The notes: a model not told the origin generated them from the sequence alone. 64,000 bases of DNA from Sphingobium sp. JS3065 (GCF_026427355.1 NZ_CP102664.1:2170001-2234000); one strand, 5' to 3'. Numbered from the stretch's first letter, positions 40,000 through 50,677 are shown. A program made the numbers and translations.

Positions 40000-40470
40000 C
40001 TACCGGCAGTAGCCCTCCCGTCCCGGTATGACGATCAGACAATCCTGCCTGTCCGTCAGATATTTGAAGCCCGTCTCCGCTCCCTTGCCCGGCCGGATCC
40101 GCAATTGCTTTCCGTAGCGCACGAAGCCAATCGCCGTCCCTTCCGCCACCCCGGCATAGTCGCCCTGCCGGTCGAGATTATCGCGGTTCGCAATGGCATA
40201 ATGGCCCCGTTGGCCGCCAGGCGAGGGTTGGATGTCGAGGAAAAGCCCCTCCGGTCCATTCCACCGCCCCACCCAGTCATCGGTAGGCAGGCCGCCCGCC
40301 TCCTCCGCTCCGGCACCGACCGCATCGGGTTCTTCGATCGCCTCCACCTTCGGCGCCGGCGCGGCGTCGTTCGCCGCCGCCCCCTGGTCAACGCCCTTCG
40401 CGCAACCTGACGTCAGCGCGACAGCCAGCATCACCGGCAGGAATATGCGGCCCGGATCAGGACATTTCAT
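40000..40470 (-). CDS. Putative lipoprotein with cysteine pair, unknown
   Basis: A 156-aa protein with a lipoprotein signal (MKCPDPGRIFLPVMLAVALT then SGC, Cys23 as lipidation site). The middle is Ala/Glu-rich; the C-terminal ~90 residues form a compact beta-rich domain (DWVGRWNGPEGLFLDIQPSP, HYAIANRDNLDRQGDYAGVA) ending in DCLIVIPGREGYCR, where a Cys pair may form a disulfide. No named family recognised. Confidence 0.75.
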   Translation of the reverse strand: MKCPDPGRIFLPVMLAVALTSGCAKGVDQGAAANDAAPAPKVEAIEEPDAVGAGAEEAGGLPTDDWVGRWNGPEGLFLDIQPSPGGQRGHYAIANRDNLDRQGDYAGVAEGTAIGFVRYGKQLRIRPGKGAETGFKYLTDRQDCLIVIPGREGYCR

Positions 40471-40581
40471 GCATCTTTACCCTTGCAATTGGCCCCATAA
40501 ACGGCTGAACGCCTGTGTTCGATCCATTTTCCTGAAAAGGGACGGGGCCGCTTGCCAGCGGTTTCGGCAGGGAGCAGGATC

Positions 40582-41250
40582 ATGGGCGGGGAAAAAGAGA
40601 TGGATCAAAAGGTTGAGGGGCGCCCCGAAAGGGCGCGATTTGTCCGCGAATCCGCGGATGTCCGGCGTCAGGCCCTGATCGAGGCGACAGCGCGCTGCCT
40701 GGCGGAAAAGGGCGTGGGAGGCACATCCGTCCGCGCAATCTGCGCCTATGCGGGCGTCTCGGCGGGCTTGCTGACCCATTATTTCGACGGCGTGGACGCG
40801 CTGATCCTGGCCACCTACCGCGATGTCGGGGAGAAAGTCTCCGCCGCCATGGAACGCGCCGTGGCAGAGGCGGGACCCGATCCGCGCGACCGCCTCTGGG
40901 CCTATCTGCTCTCCAATTTCCAGCCGCCGGTGCTGGACCCCAATCTGCTCGCGACCTGGATTTCCTTCTGGAGCCTCAACAAGACCAATCCGGAAATCGC
41001 AGCGACCCATGCCGAAACCTATGGCGGCGGGCGCGAACGGATGGAGGTGCTGCTGCGCGAAGCCGCCCCCCAGATTCCGCGCCCGGATGCGCGCGTCGCG
41101 GCCATCGCCCTTACGGCGCTGATCGACGGCCTGTGGCTGGAACTCTGCCTCGATTCGTCCACCTTCACCATCGAAGAAGCGTTGGGCATGATCGAGGAAG
41201 GGATGAACTACGTCCTGCACAAGCCCAGAAGCGGCCTTATCGATCAATAA
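40582..41250 (+). CDS. TetR-family regulator (BetI-like)
   Basis: A 222-aa protein. The N-terminal TetR HTH is TSVRAICAYAGVSAGLLTHY preceded by RRQALIEATARCLAEKGVGG; the C-terminal domain (FQPPVLDPNLLATWISFWSL, ALIDGLWLELCLDSSTFTI) resembles BetI-like sensors. No choline/betaine genes are near; ahpC begins 120 bases downstream on the same strand, so it may control the peroxidase. ATG 40582 has GGAGCAGGA upstream; ATG 40600 is an alternative. Confidence 0.9.
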   Translation: MGGEKEMDQKVEGRPERARFVRESADVRRQALIEATARCLAEKGVGGTSVRAICAYAGVSAGLLTHYFDGVDALILATYRDVGEKVSAAMERAVAEAGPDPRDRLWAYLLSNFQPPVLDPNLLATWISFWSLNKTNPEIAATHAETYGGGRERMEVLLREAAPQIPRPDARVAAIALTALIDGLWLELCLDSSTFTIEEALGMIEEGMNYVLHKPRSGLIDQ

Positions 41251-41370
41251 ACCGATCGCTGATCGCTTTTATCAATCAACTTGGCCAAGAAAACCAATTT
41301 CACGCCCCCATGCGCATTCCCTACATGGGTCGGGCAACAGCAAAACCCCTGAAAAGGAACTGGAAAGCCC

Positions 41371-41934
41371 ATGGCTCTTATCAACACGACCATCAAGCCG
41401 TTCACCGCCACCGCCTACAAGCAGGGCAAGTTCGTCGACGTCACCGACGCCGATGTGAAGGGCAAATGGGCCGTCTTCTTCTTCTACCCCGCCGATTTCA
41501 CCTTCGTTTGCCCGACGGAGCTGGAGGATCTGGCTGACATCTACCCGACGCTCCAGAAGCTGGGCGTCGAAGTCTATTCAGTATCGACCGACACCCATTT
41601 CAGCCACAAGGCCTGGCACGACACCTCGCCGGCCATCGGCAAGATCAACTATTTCATGCTGGGCGACCAGTCGGGCCAGATCACCAATAATTTCGACGTG
41701 ATGCGCCCGGGCGTCGGCCTGGCCGACCGCGCGACCTTCCTGGTCGATCCCGAAGGCGTGATCCAGTTCATGGAAATCACGTCGGAAGGCGTCGGCCGCA
41801 ACGCGACCGAACTGCTTCGCAAGGTGAAGGCCGCGCAATATGTCGCCGCCAATCCCGGCGAAGTCTGCCCGGCCAAGTGGGAAGAAGGCGAAGCCACGCT
41901 GGCGCCGTCGCTCGACCTCGTCGGCAAGATCTAA
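41371..41934 (+). CDS. ahpC: Alkyl hydroperoxide reductase C (peroxiredoxin)
   Basis: A 187-aa typical 2-Cys peroxiredoxin. The peroxidatic Cys lies in [18 protein letters not shown] and the resolving Cys in [17 protein letters not shown]. It reduces hydroperoxides with electrons from AhpF. AAAAGGAAC lies upstream of the ATG. In many bacteria ahpC is under OxyR, but no OxyR gene lies here; a TetR regulator precedes it. A strong GC hairpin follows. Confidence 0.97.
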   Translation: MALINTTIKPFTATAYKQGKFVDVTDADVKGKWAVFFFYPADFTFVCPTELEDLADIYPTLQKLGVEVYSVSTDTHFSHKAWHDTSPAIGKINYFMLGDQSGQITNNFDVMRPGVGLADRATFLVDPEGVIQFMEITSEGVGRNATELLRKVKAAQYVAANPGEVCPAKWEEGEATLAPSLDLVGKI

Positions 41935-41949
41935 GCTAGACTAGCCTTC

Positions 41950-41982
41950 GCCGGGCCGGGTCGAGCTACTCCCCGGCCCGGC
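41950..41982 (+). terminator. GC-rich hairpin after ahpC
   Basis: GCCGGGCCGGG pairs with CCCGGCCCGGC (11 bp, perfect). There is no U-run after it, so it may attenuate readthrough to ahpF or protect the ahpC mRNA end rather than be a classical terminator. Confidence 0.5.
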
Positions 41983-42125
41983 GGGGCCGTTACTATGCAA
42001 GCCGCTCCCGCAACGGCAGGAGCAAGATTACACCGACCCGTGAATTTTCCGCAAAATGCCGGGCCATCCCGGCCAGCGGACCGTTATGCCCTGGATCGGT
42101 GCGATTGCGCCTTATGGAGACCAAT

Positions 42126-43706
42126 ATGTTGGACGCAAATCTCAAGGGCCAGCTAAAGGCCTATATGGCGAACATCACCCAGCCGATCGAGCTGGTCGCG
42201 TCGCTGAATGACGGCGCGAAGAGCCGGGAACTCAAGACCCTGCTGGACGAGATCGCCGAACTGTCGGACAAGGTGTCCGTGGTGAACGGCGCCGGCAAGC
42301 GCGTCCCCAGCTTCATGATCCGCCGCGTCGGCACGGACATCGGCGTCACCTTCGCCGGCCTGCCCATGGGCCACGAATTCACCTCGCTGGTGCTCGCTTT
42401 GCTCCAGGTCGGCGGCCATCCCTCCAAGGCGGCGCAGGATCTGATTCAGCAGATCAAGGATATTGACGGCGATTTCGCCTTCGAAACCTATTTCTCGCTT
42501 TCCTGCCAGAACTGCCCCGATGTGGTGCAGGCGCTGAACCTGATGGCCGTCCTCAACCCGCGCATCAGCCACACCGCCATCGACGGCGCGCTGTTCCAGG
42601 AGGAGGTCGACGCCCGCAAGGTCATGGCCGTTCCCACCGTCTTCCTGAACGGAGAGCCGTTCGCCAGCGGCCGGATGGAACTGGAACAGATCGTCGCCAG
42701 GATCGACAGCGGCGCCGCCACCCGCGCCGCCGAGAAAATCCAGCGCCAGGATCCGTTCGAGGTGCTGATCGTCGGCGGCGGACCCGCAGGCGCGGCGGCG
42801 GCCATCTATGCGGCGCGCAAGGGCATCCGCACCGGCATCGCGGCGGAGCGCTTCGGCGGCCAGGTGCTCGATACCATGGATATCGAGAATTTCATCTCCG
42901 TCAGCCGCACCGAAGGCCCCAAATTCGCCACCGCGCTGGAAGCGCATGTGAAGGATTATGATGTCGAGATCATGAACCTGCAAAAGGCCGCCAGGCTGAT
43001 CCCGGCCCGGACCGAGGGCGGCTATCACGAAGTCGTGCTGGAAAACGGCGCTTCGCTGAAGGGCCGCACCGTCATCCTCTCCACCGGCGCGCGCTGGCGG
43101 CAGATGGGCGTGCCGGGCGAAGAGGAATATCGCAACAAGGGGGTCGCCTATTGCCCGCATTGCGACGGCCCCCTCTTCAAGGGCAAGCGCGTGGCGGTGA
43201 TCGGCGGCGGCAATAGCGGCGTGGAGGCGGCCATCGACCTGGCCGGCATCGTCGCCCATGTGACGCTGATCGAGTTCGACAGCCAACTCCGCGCCGACGC
43301 CGTGTTGCAGCGCAAGCTCGCCAGCCTGCCGAACGTGAAGATCATCACCTCTGCCCTCACCACCAGGGTTGACGGCAATGGCGAGAAGGTGACGGGCCTC
43401 AGCTACAAGGACCGCAGCAGCGACACGGAACATGATGTCGAACTGGAGGGCATTTTCGTCCAGATCGGCCTTGTCCCCAACACCGAATGGCTGAAGGACA
43501 GCATCGCCCTCTCCCCACGCGGCGAGATAGAGATAGACGCGCGCGGCGAAACCAGCCAACCCGGCATCTTCGCGGCAGGCGACTGCACCACCGTGCCCTA
43601 CAAGCAGATCGTGATCGCTTGCGGCGCCGGATCGACGGCGGCGCTCTCCGCCTTCGATTATCTCATCCGCCTGCCCGCTGCGGAGGAAAGCGCCGAAGCG
43701 GCCTGA
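42126..43706 (+). CDS. ahpF: Alkyl hydroperoxide reductase subunit F
   Basis: A 526-aa flavoprotein that reduces AhpC with NADH. The N-terminal pair of thioredoxin folds has the CxxC in [16 protein letters not shown]; the C-terminal thioredoxin reductase module carries the FAD loop [20 protein letters not shown], the CPHCDGPLF redox site, and the NADH loop [24 protein letters not shown] lies 5 bases before the ATG at 42126, so the nine-residue longer start is less likely. It is separated from ahpC by 191 bases. Confidence 0.97.
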   Translation: MLDANLKGQLKAYMANITQPIELVASLNDGAKSRELKTLLDEIAELSDKVSVVNGAGKRVPSFMIRRVGTDIGVTFAGLPMGHEFTSLVLALLQVGGHPSKAAQDLIQQIKDIDGDFAFETYFSLSCQNCPDVVQALNLMAVLNPRISHTAIDGALFQEEVDARKVMAVPTVFLNGEPFASGRMELEQIVARIDSGAATRAAEKIQRQDPFEVLIVGGGPAGAAAAIYAARKGIRTGIAAERFGGQVLDTMDIENFISVSRTEGPKFATALEAHVKDYDVEIMNLQKAARLIPARTEGGYHEVVLENGASLKGRTVILSTGARWRQMGVPGEEEYRNKGVAYCPHCDGPLFKGKRVAVIGGGNSGVEAAIDLAGIVAHVTLIEFDSQLRADAVLQRKLASLPNVKIITSALTTRVDGNGEKVTGLSYKDRSSDTEHDVELEGIFVQIGLVPNTEWLKDSIALSPRGEIEIDARGETSQPGIFAAGDCTTVPYKQIVIACGAGSTAALSAFDYLIRLPAAEESAEAA

Positions 43707-43760
43707 TCATCCGGGCTGCGGGGTATCTTGGGGCGACGGGTTCGAACCGAACTCGCCGCC

Positions 43761-44432
43761 CTATCGCCGCATCAACCGCAGCCGGAAAATCCCCGGATCG
43801 ACCTCCAGCATCGGCATCGGCGGCTCGTCGCGCTGCGCCAACATGACCGGCTTGACCGACGGCGCGGCTGGCGGCGCGGATGGCGGAGGGGAAGGCGGCG
43901 CGAACGTGACGACGGCGCTGCCCGGATCGCCCACCACCAGCGCATCCACCATCAGCACCGGACTCAATCGGTCCGACGTCACGCTGACCAAAGTCCCGAC
44001 CTGCGTCATCTCGAACAGCCTGCGCGCAAAGGCGTGGGGAAGGCGAATGCAACCGTGGCTCGCCGGATAGCCCGGATTATGGCCCGCATGCAGCGCTATC
44101 CCATCCCAGGTCAGCCGCTGCATGAAGGGCATGGGCGCATTGGAATAGAGGTTCGACCGATGCCATTCGCGCTTTTGAAGCACCGGAAACTCTCCGGTCG
44201 GCGTGCGATGCCCCTTCATGCCCGTCGACACGCTAGCGATCCCCACCAGCCGGTCACCGTCATAGACATGCGCCATCTGCCGATCGATGCTGATCACCAG
44301 ATAGAGCGGCCCGGCAAAGGGGCCTTCCTCCAGCCAGCGATAGCCGCCCGCCGCCACCGGCTCCTGCGCCGCGGCCGGCAGGGCGATCACGCACAGCAGC
44401 GGTAAAAGCATCCTGGTCAGAAAGGTGCGCAT
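43761..44432 (-). CDS. L,D-transpeptidase (YkuD domain)
   Basis: A 223-aa exported protein with a signal peptide (RMLLPLLCVIALPAAAQ, cut near 22). Its YkuD domain runs about 40-150, with YLVISIDRQMAHVYDGDRLV, STGMKGHRTPTGEFPV and the catalytic HGCIRLP motif in NPGYPASHGCIRLPHAFA. The C-terminal 70 residues are Pro-rich and disordered. L,D-transpeptidases make 3-3 cross-links or attach proteins to peptidoglycan. A TTAACCAT word lies upstream at 44443-44450. Confidence 0.93.
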   Translation of the reverse strand: MRTFLTRMLLPLLCVIALPAAAQEPVAAGGYRWLEEGPFAGPLYLVISIDRQMAHVYDGDRLVGIASVSTGMKGHRTPTGEFPVLQKREWHRSNLYSNAPMPFMQRLTWDGIALHAGHNPGYPASHGCIRLPHAFARRLFEMTQVGTLVSVTSDRLSPVLMVDALVVGDPGSAVVTFAPPSPPPSAPPAAPSVKPVMLAQRDEPPMPMLEVDPGIFRLRLMRR

Positions 44433-44487
44433 TCACCCTTTCTTAACCATAAGACGCGCCAACGCCAGCCCCCGGATCGATACGATC

Positions 44488-45087
44488 CTACAACAGGCTC
44501 AGTTGCGCGACCGGCGCAAAGCTCCTGCGATGCAGCGGCGTCGGCCCATACTCCCTCAACGCCGCGAGATGCTTTGCGCTGCCATAGCCCTTGTTGCTTT
44601 CCCAGCCATAATGGGGGTGCGCCGCCGCCGCCTCTATCATCATCCGGTCCCGCGCTTCCTTGGCGAGAATGGAGGCCGCCGCGATGGAAAGACATTTGGC
44701 GTCCCCCTCGACGATCGCGCTCGACGCCCAGCGCCATTGCGGGCAGCGATTGCCGTCCACCAGCACATGCGCGCAATCATGGGCCAGAGCCTCCACCGCC
44801 CGCGTCATCGCCAGCATCGTCGCCCAGAGGATGTTGATGCTGTCAATCTCCTCGACCGAAGCGACGCCCAGCCCCCAACACAGCGCCCGCGCCTTGATCT
44901 CCCCCTCCAGCACGGCGCGGCGGGCGGCGCTCAATTGCTTGCTGTCGTTAAGGCCTTCGGGGCAGTCCTCCTGCCGCAAGATCACCGCCGCCGCCACGAC
45001 CGGTCCCGCCAGCGGCCCGCGCCCCGCCTCGTCCACTCCGGCGACCAGCCCCGGATGGTGCAGCAGTTCATGGGCGAAATCAGGCAT
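44488..45087 (-). CDS. rnhB: Ribonuclease HII
   Basis: A 199-aa enzyme that removes single ribonucleotides from DNA. Signature [20 protein letters not shown] at the N-terminus with catalytic [18 protein letters not shown], then [11 protein letters not shown] and [17 protein letters not shown]. The ATG at 45087 overlaps the thiD stop by 8 bases; the longer frame is open but lies inside thiD. Confidence 0.96.
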   Translation of the reverse strand: MPDFAHELLHHPGLVAGVDEAGRGPLAGPVVAAAVILRQEDCPEGLNDSKQLSAARRAVLEGEIKARALCWGLGVASVEEIDSINILWATMLAMTRAVEALAHDCAHVLVDGNRCPQWRWASSAIVEGDAKCLSIAAASILAKEARDRMMIEAAAAHPHYGWESNKGYGSAKHLAALREYGPTPLHRRSFAPVAQLSLL

Positions 45088-45838
45088 GGTCGTGAAATCC
45101 GAAGGGCGCGCCCATCGGCCCATGCCCGTGCCCCAGGCCCGGCGCGAGGGCGAGCGCCGCCCGCACATATGTGCGCCCACGTTCGATGGCGTCGACCAGG
45201 CCCAGCCCCTGCCCCAGCCCGGTCGCGATCGCGCTGGCCAAGGTGCAACCGGTGCCATGGGTGTGCGGCGTGTCGATCCGCGCATCGCTCCACGCCTTGC
45301 GCAAGTCCCCCGGCCCGATCAGCCGGTCGGTCAGCATCGGCCCTTCGCCATGGCCGCCCTTGGCCAGCACATGGGTGGCGAAGCGGGCCGCAATCTCCTC
45401 CCCGCCCAGCGCTTCCAACTCAGGAATATTGGGCGTCACCAGCGTAGAGAGCGCCATCAGCCTTTCGAAGGCTGCAATGGTGGCCCCATCCGCCAGCACC
45501 GATCCGCTGGTCGCGACCATGACCGGGTCGAAGACGACCGGCACGCCCTCCAGCGAGGCCAGCCGCTCCGCCACCGCCACCGCCGTCTCCGCCGATCCGA
45601 TCATGCCGATCTTCACCGCATCGACGCCGATGTCGCCGATGACGCTCTCCATCTGCTGGAGCACCAACTCGGTCGGGACGGGATGGACGCCCTGCACGCC
45701 CAACGTATTCTGCGCGGTGATCGCGGTGATCGCGGTCATCGCGTGGCCGCCCAGCAGCGTGACCGTCCGGATATCCGCCTGGATACCCGCGCCGCCGCCG
45801 CTGTCGGACCCGGCGATAATGAGGATGCGGGCAGTCAT
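45080..45838 (-). CDS. thiD: Hydroxymethylpyrimidine/phosphomethylpyrimidine kinase ThiD
   Basis: A 252-aa ribokinase-fold enzyme of thiamine pyrimidine synthesis. N-terminal [52 protein letters not shown], then the anion hole [20 protein letters not shown] with the catalytic Asp/Gly. The start ATG overlaps the DUF1272 stop (ATGA). No TPP riboswitch motif was noticed upstream. Confidence 0.95.
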   Translation of the reverse strand: MTARILIIAGSDSGGGAGIQADIRTVTLLGGHAMTAITAITAQNTLGVQGVHPVPTELVLQQMESVIGDIGVDAVKIGMIGSAETAVAVAERLASLEGVPVVFDPVMVATSGSVLADGATIAAFERLMALSTLVTPNIPELEALGGEEIAARFATHVLAKGGHGEGPMLTDRLIGPGDLRKAWSDARIDTPHTHGTGCTLASAIATGLGQGLGLVDAIERGRTYVRAALALAPGLGHGHGPMGAPFGFHDHA

Positions 45839-46059
45839 CCCTTGAAGTGCCGCTCCGTCGAAGCCGGATGGCGCTGCAACGCATCCCCCACCCGTGTCGG
45901 CCGGTCCATCAATTCCCCGCCGCAATTGGGGCAACGGTCGTCCAGCGCCTCCGCACAGGGCGCGCAAAAGCTGCACTCGAAGGAGCAGATGAACGCCCCC
46001 GGCTCATCGGCGGGCAGGTCGACGCCGCAACGCTCGCAATCGGGCCGCATTTCCAGCAT
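45835..46059 (-). CDS. DUF1272 zinc-ribbon protein
   Basis: A 74-aa cytoplasmic protein with eight cysteines in a treble-clef arrangement (MRPDCERCGVDLPADEPGAF, FICSFECSFCAPCAEAL, RCPNCGGELMDRP). It matches the DUF1272 family, whose role is unknown. Its ATG is inside the glmM stop (TGATG) and its stop overlaps the thiD start, so it is fully embedded in the operon. Confidence 0.85.
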   Translation of the reverse strand: MLEMRPDCERCGVDLPADEPGAFICSFECSFCAPCAEALDDRCPNCGGELMDRPTRVGDALQRHPASTERHFKG

Positions 46060-47399
46060 CAGGCCGCCGCCTTCGCCACCGCGTCGCAGATGCGTTCGAC
46101 CACATCCTTGACCTGATCCTCCCGGTCCCCCTCGGCCATGACGCGGATCACCGGCTCCGTGCCCGAAGGGCGGATCACCAGCCGCCCGCACCCGTTCAGT
46201 TCCGCCTCGGCCTGAGCGATCACCCGCTTCACATCCGCATGTTCCAGCGGCTTGCCGCCGGAAAAGCGGACATTCTTCAGCAGTTGCGGAACCGGATCGA
46301 ACTGGTGCAGCACTTCGCTGGCGGGCTTGCCGGACCGCACCAGCGCCGCCAGCACCTGCAACGCCGCCACCGTACCGTCGCCGGTCGTCGCATAGTCGGA
46401 CAGGATCATATGCCCCGACTGCTCGCCGCCGACATTGAAGCCGCCCTCGCGCATCCGCTCCAGCACGTAGCGGTCGCCGACCCTGGTGCGCTCCAGCGCC
46501 ATGCCCTGCCCTGCCAGGAAACGCTCCAGCCCCAGGTTCGACATCACCGTCGCCACCAGCCCACCGCCGCGCAACGTCCCCGCCCGCGCAAAATTCCCGG
46601 CGATCAGCGCCATGATCTGGTCGCCGTCGACGATCGCGCCATGTTCGTCCACGACGATCAGCCGGTCGGCGTCACCATCCAGCGCGATGCCGATGTCAGC
46701 GCCCGCCGACACCACGCTTTCCTGCAAAAGCTGCGGAGAGGTCGACCCGCAACGGTCGTTGATATTGATGCCGTTGGGCGTGACGCCGATCGCCACCACC
46801 TCCGCCCCCAATTCCCAGAAGGTCGAGGGCGCGACCTGATAGGCGGCTCCATTGGCGCAATCGACCACGATTTTAAGCCCATCCAGCCGCAGATCGGCGG
46901 GGAAGCTGGATTTGACCGCATGAATATAGCGGCCCCGCGCATCCTCGACGCGACGGGCGCGGCCGATATCCTGCGACGCGGCGAGCGGAATATCCTGTTC
47001 CAGCATCGCCTCGATCTTCAGTTCATCCTCGTCCGACAGCTTGTAGCCGTCCGGCCCGAACAGCTTGATGCCATTGTCGAAATAGGGATTGTGGCTGGCG
47101 GAGATCATCACGCCCAGGTCGGCCCGCATCGAATGGGCGAGCAGCGCCACCGCCGGAGTCGGGATCGGCCCGAACTGCACCACATCCATGCCGACGGCGG
47201 TGAAGCCCGCCACCAGAGCATTTTCCACCATATAGCCAGACAGGCGCGTATCCTTGCCGATCACCACGCGATGGCGATGCGTGCCGCGCTGGAAATGCTT
47301 GCCCGCCGCCATGCCGACCTTCATCGCCAGTTCGGCGGTCATCGGCCATTGATTGGTCCGTCCGCGAATGCCGTCGGTGCCGAAATATTTTCTGCTCAT
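46059..47399 (-). CDS. glmM: Phosphoglucosamine mutase GlmM
   Basis: A 446-aa enzyme converting glucosamine-6-P to glucosamine-1-P, the precursor of UDP-GlcNAc used by murG. The phosphoserine loop is [18 protein letters not shown], the metal-binding loop is [20 protein letters not shown], the sugar loop [13 protein letters not shown], and the phosphate-binding end [17 protein letters not shown]. The first ATG (47402) is three bases upstream; 47399 gives [14 protein letters not shown] with better ribosome spacing. Confidence 0.97.
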   Translation of the reverse strand: MSRKYFGTDGIRGRTNQWPMTAELAMKVGMAAGKHFQRGTHRHRVVIGKDTRLSGYMVENALVAGFTAVGMDVVQFGPIPTPAVALLAHSMRADLGVMISASHNPYFDNGIKLFGPDGYKLSDEDELKIEAMLEQDIPLAASQDIGRARRVEDARGRYIHAVKSSFPADLRLDGLKIVVDCANGAAYQVAPSTFWELGAEVVAIGVTPNGININDRCGSTSPQLLQESVVSAGADIGIALDGDADRLIVVDEHGAIVDGDQIMALIAGNFARAGTLRGGGLVATVMSNLGLERFLAGQGMALERTRVGDRYVLERMREGGFNVGGEQSGHMILSDYATTGDGTVAALQVLAALVRSGKPASEVLHQFDPVPQLLKNVRFSGGKPLEHADVKRVIAQAEAELNGCGRLVIRPSGTEPVIRVMAEGDREDQVKDVVERICDAVAKAAA

Positions 47400-47593
47400 C
47401 ATCCTCACCCACCGATGCGGTGAACCCTGTCCCCTTCCCATAGCAATCTTTGTTCGACTTTCCAGCAAGGAGCAGCCATCCCTTTGCAAATGGACGGATT
47501 CAATGCAGCGGTCGACGCCTGAAGAGGATTGGCGCACTTTCGTTTCAGCAGGCCCTGTTCCGAAGGCAGGAGCATGATGGTCCTGGGTTGAAT

Positions 47594-48916
47594 TTAACGC
47601 GCCATCGCGGCCTCGATCTCCTCCACGGTCCGGGGGATGCCTTCGCTCATCCGCTGCGATCCGTTCTGGGTGATCAGATATAAATCCTCGATCCGGATGC
47701 CGTAATTGGCTGACTGGACGTAGAGACCCGGCTCCACGGTGATGACAGCCCCCGCCGGCAGCGGCTTCGACATGTCGCCTGCGTCATGGACGTCCAGGCC
47801 GACCAGATGGCCCAGTCCATGAGTGAAATCGTCAACCCGACCAGCCTGGCGGAACACATCCCTGGCGGCCTCCACCAGATCCTCATAATAGACCCCGGCC
47901 TTGAGCTTCGCGACGGCGGCAGCCTGCGCCGCGAGGACCAGTTCATAGGAGGCCCGCTGTTCCGGGGTGAACTTCCCGCTGGCGGGGAAGGTCCGCGTCA
48001 CGTCGCAGGCATATCCGCCGACAGAGGCCGCCGCATCGATCAGGATCAGGTCGTTGGCCCCGATCACCCCGCCGCCGCCGGTATAGTGCAGCGAAGCCGC
48101 GTTGCGCCCGGTGGCGACGATGCTGTCATAGGCCAGCCCATCCCCGCCGCCGGCGCGGAAACCATCCTCCAATATGGCCTTCAACTGCCTTTCGGTCATG
48201 CCGGGGCGCGCCTGTTTCATCGCGGCTATATGGCCGCGCGCCGTCGCCGCCGTCGCCCTGCGCATCAGGTCGAGTTCGCGGGGTTCCTTGACGATGCGGA
48301 GCGAGGGCAGCAGGCCGCTATCATCCTTGAGCGAGACGCCCGGCACCCGCTGCATCACCTTGCCGTAAAGCTCCAGCGCCCTGGGCACCGGCGCGGAGGC
48401 GCCGACGATGGGGCCAAGGAAATGCAGCGTCTTGGAACGTTCGGCCAAACTGGTTACGAGACTGCCGAGGCTGCCCGTGCGCGACACGCGGGCAAATCCG
48501 GTGCGCCGCTCCAGTTCCGTGCCGAGCGGCAGGCGCTCGACTTCCCAGCGTTCCGCCTCCGCATCGCGGGAGGGGAGCAGCAGCCACTCCCTGACGGTCC
48601 GTTCGGCGGGCGCCATCACCAGGATCGCGCCGGGTTCATCGACGATGCCGGTCAGCCAGGCGAAGTCGCCATCCTGCACGAAGGGTGGGGCGACGGCGGC
48701 GCTGCTTTCCACCGGACCCGCGCCATAGACGACCGCGACGCCGTCCTTCAGCACCTCCATGACGCGGCGGCGGCGCTCGCGGAATATGGCGGGGGCGAAA
48801 GGCGCCGTGCCCGCCGGAGTCGCGAAGCCCTGCGGCGGCAATGTCTGCGCGACGGTTCGCATGGGAAGGAGCAGCGATGCCGTAGCGCCCGCCAGCATGG
48901 TCCGCCGATCATACAT
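47594..48916 (-). CDS. Exported M24 metallopeptidase (Xaa-Pro aminopeptidase-like)
   Basis: A 440-aa protein. The N-terminus [19 protein letters not shown] has a twin-arginine pair followed by a hydrophobic stretch and AQ cleavage site, fitting a Tat signal; the Tat genes are in this window at 19.8-21.3 kb. The C-terminal domain is a pita-bread fold with metal ligands in [20 protein letters not shown], the [13 protein letters not shown] motif, and [11 protein letters not shown]. It likely works in the periplasm on proline-containing peptides. GGGAGA lies upstream of 48916, which is preferred over 48949. Confidence 0.9.
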   Translation of the reverse strand: MYDRRTMLAGATASLLLPMRTVAQTLPPQGFATPAGTAPFAPAIFRERRRRVMEVLKDGVAVVYGAGPVESSAAVAPPFVQDGDFAWLTGIVDEPGAILVMAPAERTVREWLLLPSRDAEAERWEVERLPLGTELERRTGFARVSRTGSLGSLVTSLAERSKTLHFLGPIVGASAPVPRALELYGKVMQRVPGVSLKDDSGLLPSLRIVKEPRELDLMRRATAATARGHIAAMKQARPGMTERQLKAILEDGFRAGGGDGLAYDSIVATGRNAASLHYTGGGGVIGANDLILIDAAASVGGYACDVTRTFPASGKFTPEQRASYELVLAAQAAAVAKLKAGVYYEDLVEAARDVFRQAGRVDDFTHGLGHLVGLDVHDAGDMSKPLPAGAVITVEPGLYVQSANYGIRIEDLYLITQNGSQRMSEGIPRTVEEIEAAMAR

Positions 48917-48994
48917 AGAAATCTCCCTTGCTGCGCCAGACAGGAACATGAAAGGAAGCGAGCGGCAAGAGGCGTATGAAGGTGACGATACAGC

Positions 48995-49024
48995 AAAGGC
49001 CCCGCCAACTGGCGAGGCCTTTTA
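48995..49024 (-). terminator. Terminator after the CsbD-like gene
   Basis: AAAGGCC with GCC pairs with GGC and GGCCTTT around an ACT loop; flanking runs of A and T fit termination of the CsbD transcript on the minus strand. Confidence 0.75.
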
Positions 49025-49043
49025 TGGCGAAAGCGGCGCCGGA

Positions 49044-49226
49044 TCAGATCTTGTCGCCGAGCGCGCCCTTCACCGAACCCTTGACGTCCTGCACGGTGCC
49101 TTTGGCCTTTTGCGCCCGGCCCTCCGCCACCAGATCGGAATCGCGCTGGTTCTTGCCGACGGCTTCCTTGACGGCGCCCGCCGCTTTGTTGGCAGCGGCC
49201 TTTGCCTTGTCGGTCAGTTCGCCCAT
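49044..49226 (-). CDS. CsbD-family stress-response protein
   Basis: A 60-aa protein of the CsbD type: MGELTDKAKAAANKAAGAVK, then EAVGKNQRDSDLVAEGRAQK and AKGTVQDVKGSVKGALGDK. CsbD proteins are general-stress proteins of unknown mechanism, small, hydrophilic and helical. AGGAGAAG precedes the ATG at 49226; upstream frames are rejected. It is followed by its own terminator. Confidence 0.9.
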   Translation of the reverse strand: MGELTDKAKAAANKAAGAVKEAVGKNQRDSDLVAEGRAQKAKGTVQDVKGSVKGALGDKI

Positions 49227-49385
49227 GGGACTTCTCCTGTCTGTTGTTGTTGCAGGGTCAACCAGCGGGGCGGGTGAAGGTTGCCATTGGTGCGAACACG
49301 GAATGATGCGTTTTTTGGGAGAAAGCGGATCGGCAGGAGAGGATTGTCCCTCCACACATGGCCGAAGCGGCCCCATGTCAAAACA

Positions 49386-49416
49386 AAAAGCCCCAGCCTT
49401 CCGGCCGGGGCTTTTG
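49386..49416 (-). terminator. Terminator after def
   Basis: AAAAAGCCCC pairs with GGGGCTTTT around a CGGAAGG-type loop. It lies 19 bases after the def stop (read on the minus strand) and ends the recR-def message. Confidence 0.8.
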
Positions 49417-49434
49417 CGTCGATCTTTCGCCGCC

Positions 49435-49965
49435 TCAAGCCGCCTTGCGCGCCTTGGTCAGTTTCTTCATCAACATGTCGCGCTTCAACCGCGAGAGATG
49501 GTCGATGAACAGCACGCCCTGCAAATGATCCATCTCATGCTGGAGGCAAGTGGCGAGCAGCCCTTCCAGCCGCTCCTCATGAATTCGACCGTCGCGGTCC
49601 ATCCAGCTCGCCCGGATGCCGGCGGGCCGTTCCACTTCCGCAAACTGGTCCGGAACCGACAGGCAGCCTTCATTATAGACTGACAGATCCTCCGACCCTT
49701 CCAGTATCTCCGGATTGATGAACACCATCGGTTTCTTGACCGGCGGCGCGTCTTCCTCATCCGATTCGGGTTCTTGAAGGTCGATCACCAGAACCCGCTT
49801 GGGCACGCCGACCTGGATCGCGGCCAGACCGATGCCCGGCGCGTCATACATGGTCTCCAGCATATCGTCGATCAGACGCTGCAAATCGTCATCGATCGCC
49901 TCCACCGGAGACGAGATGGTACGCAGGCGCGGATCGGGCGCCTCCAGGATGGGAAGAATGGCCAT
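49435..49965 (-). CDS. def: Peptide deformylase
   Basis: A 176-aa metalloenzyme that removes the formyl group from nascent chains. All three motifs are present: [37 protein letters not shown], and [17 protein letters not shown] with the HEMDH metal site. The start at 49965 is chosen for the conserved [15 protein letters not shown]; the upstream in-frame part overlaps recR. In many bacteria def is joined to fmt; here fmt is on the opposite strand across recR. Confidence 0.96.
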   Translation of the reverse strand: MAILPILEAPDPRLRTISSPVEAIDDDLQRLIDDMLETMYDAPGIGLAAIQVGVPKRVLVIDLQEPESDEEDAPPVKKPMVFINPEILEGSEDLSVYNEGCLSVPDQFAEVERPAGIRASWMDRDGRIHEERLEGLLATCLQHEMDHLQGVLFIDHLSRLKRDMLMKKLTKARKAA

Positions 49966-49996
49966 GACCCTAAAATAATCGGGCGGCCCGAAAAAT

Positions 49997-50593
49997 TCAA
50001 GCGATCGGACGCCGCGCCCGCAATGCCTGCGCCAGCGTGCCTTCATCCAGATAATCCAGTTCCCCGCCCACCGGCACGCCATGGGCCAACTGGGTCAGGC
50101 GCACGGGAAAGCGTTCCAGCCGTTCGGCCAGATAATGGGCGGTGGTCTGCCCTTCCAGCGTGGCGTTCATCGCCAGCACCACCTCGTCTATGCCGCCCGC
50201 CTCCACCCGCGCCACCAGCGCATCGATGGAAAGATCTTCCGGCCGCACCCCCTCCAGCGCGGAGAGCCGCCCGCCCAGCACATGGAAGCGGCCCGGAAAC
50301 AGCCGCGACTTGTCCAGCGCCCACAGGTCCGCCACATCCTCCACCACGCAAAGCGCCCGCGCATCCCGCCGGGGATCGGCGCAGATGCCGCAGGGGTCGA
50401 CGGTGTCGACATTGCCGCACAGGCCGCACGTCACCAGCCGGTCGTTCACCGCGTCCAGCGCGCGCAGCAGCGGCTCCAGCGCGGATTCGCGTTTCTTGAG
50501 CAGATGCAGGACGGCGCGCCGCGCGGACCGCGGGCCAAGGCCGGGCAGGCGGGACAGCGCCTGCGTCAGCGCTTCGATTTCTGGAGAAGCCAT
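49997..50593 (-). CDS. recR: Recombination protein RecR
   Basis: A 198-aa recombination mediator with RecF/RecO. Helix-hairpin-helix [20 protein letters not shown], the Cys4 zinc finger [20 protein letters not shown], then a TOPRIM domain ([40 protein letters not shown], ending [16 protein letters not shown]). 50593 is the start, giving the conserved N-terminus [16 protein letters not shown]; the frame opens further but runs into intergenic repeat DNA. It precedes def by 31 bases. Confidence 0.96.
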   Translation of the reverse strand: MASPEIEALTQALSRLPGLGPRSARRAVLHLLKKRESALEPLLRALDAVNDRLVTCGLCGNVDTVDPCGICADPRRDARALCVVEDVADLWALDKSRLFPGRFHVLGGRLSALEGVRPEDLSIDALVARVEAGGIDEVVLAMNATLEGQTTAHYLAERLERFPVRLTQLAHGVPVGGELDYLDEGTLAQALRARRPIA

Positions 50594-50677
50594 GGAACCG
50601 GAATAAGGGCTTGCAAGTCGTGGGCACAAGGGGTTTGAGAGGCGTCCCTGAAATACGCCTCCAGCGCGTTTCAGAGG

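Noticed and set aside
45839..46100. TPP riboswitch before thiD
   Set aside because: The thiD start overlaps the DUF1272 stop and there is no leader; no conserved thi-box words noticed.
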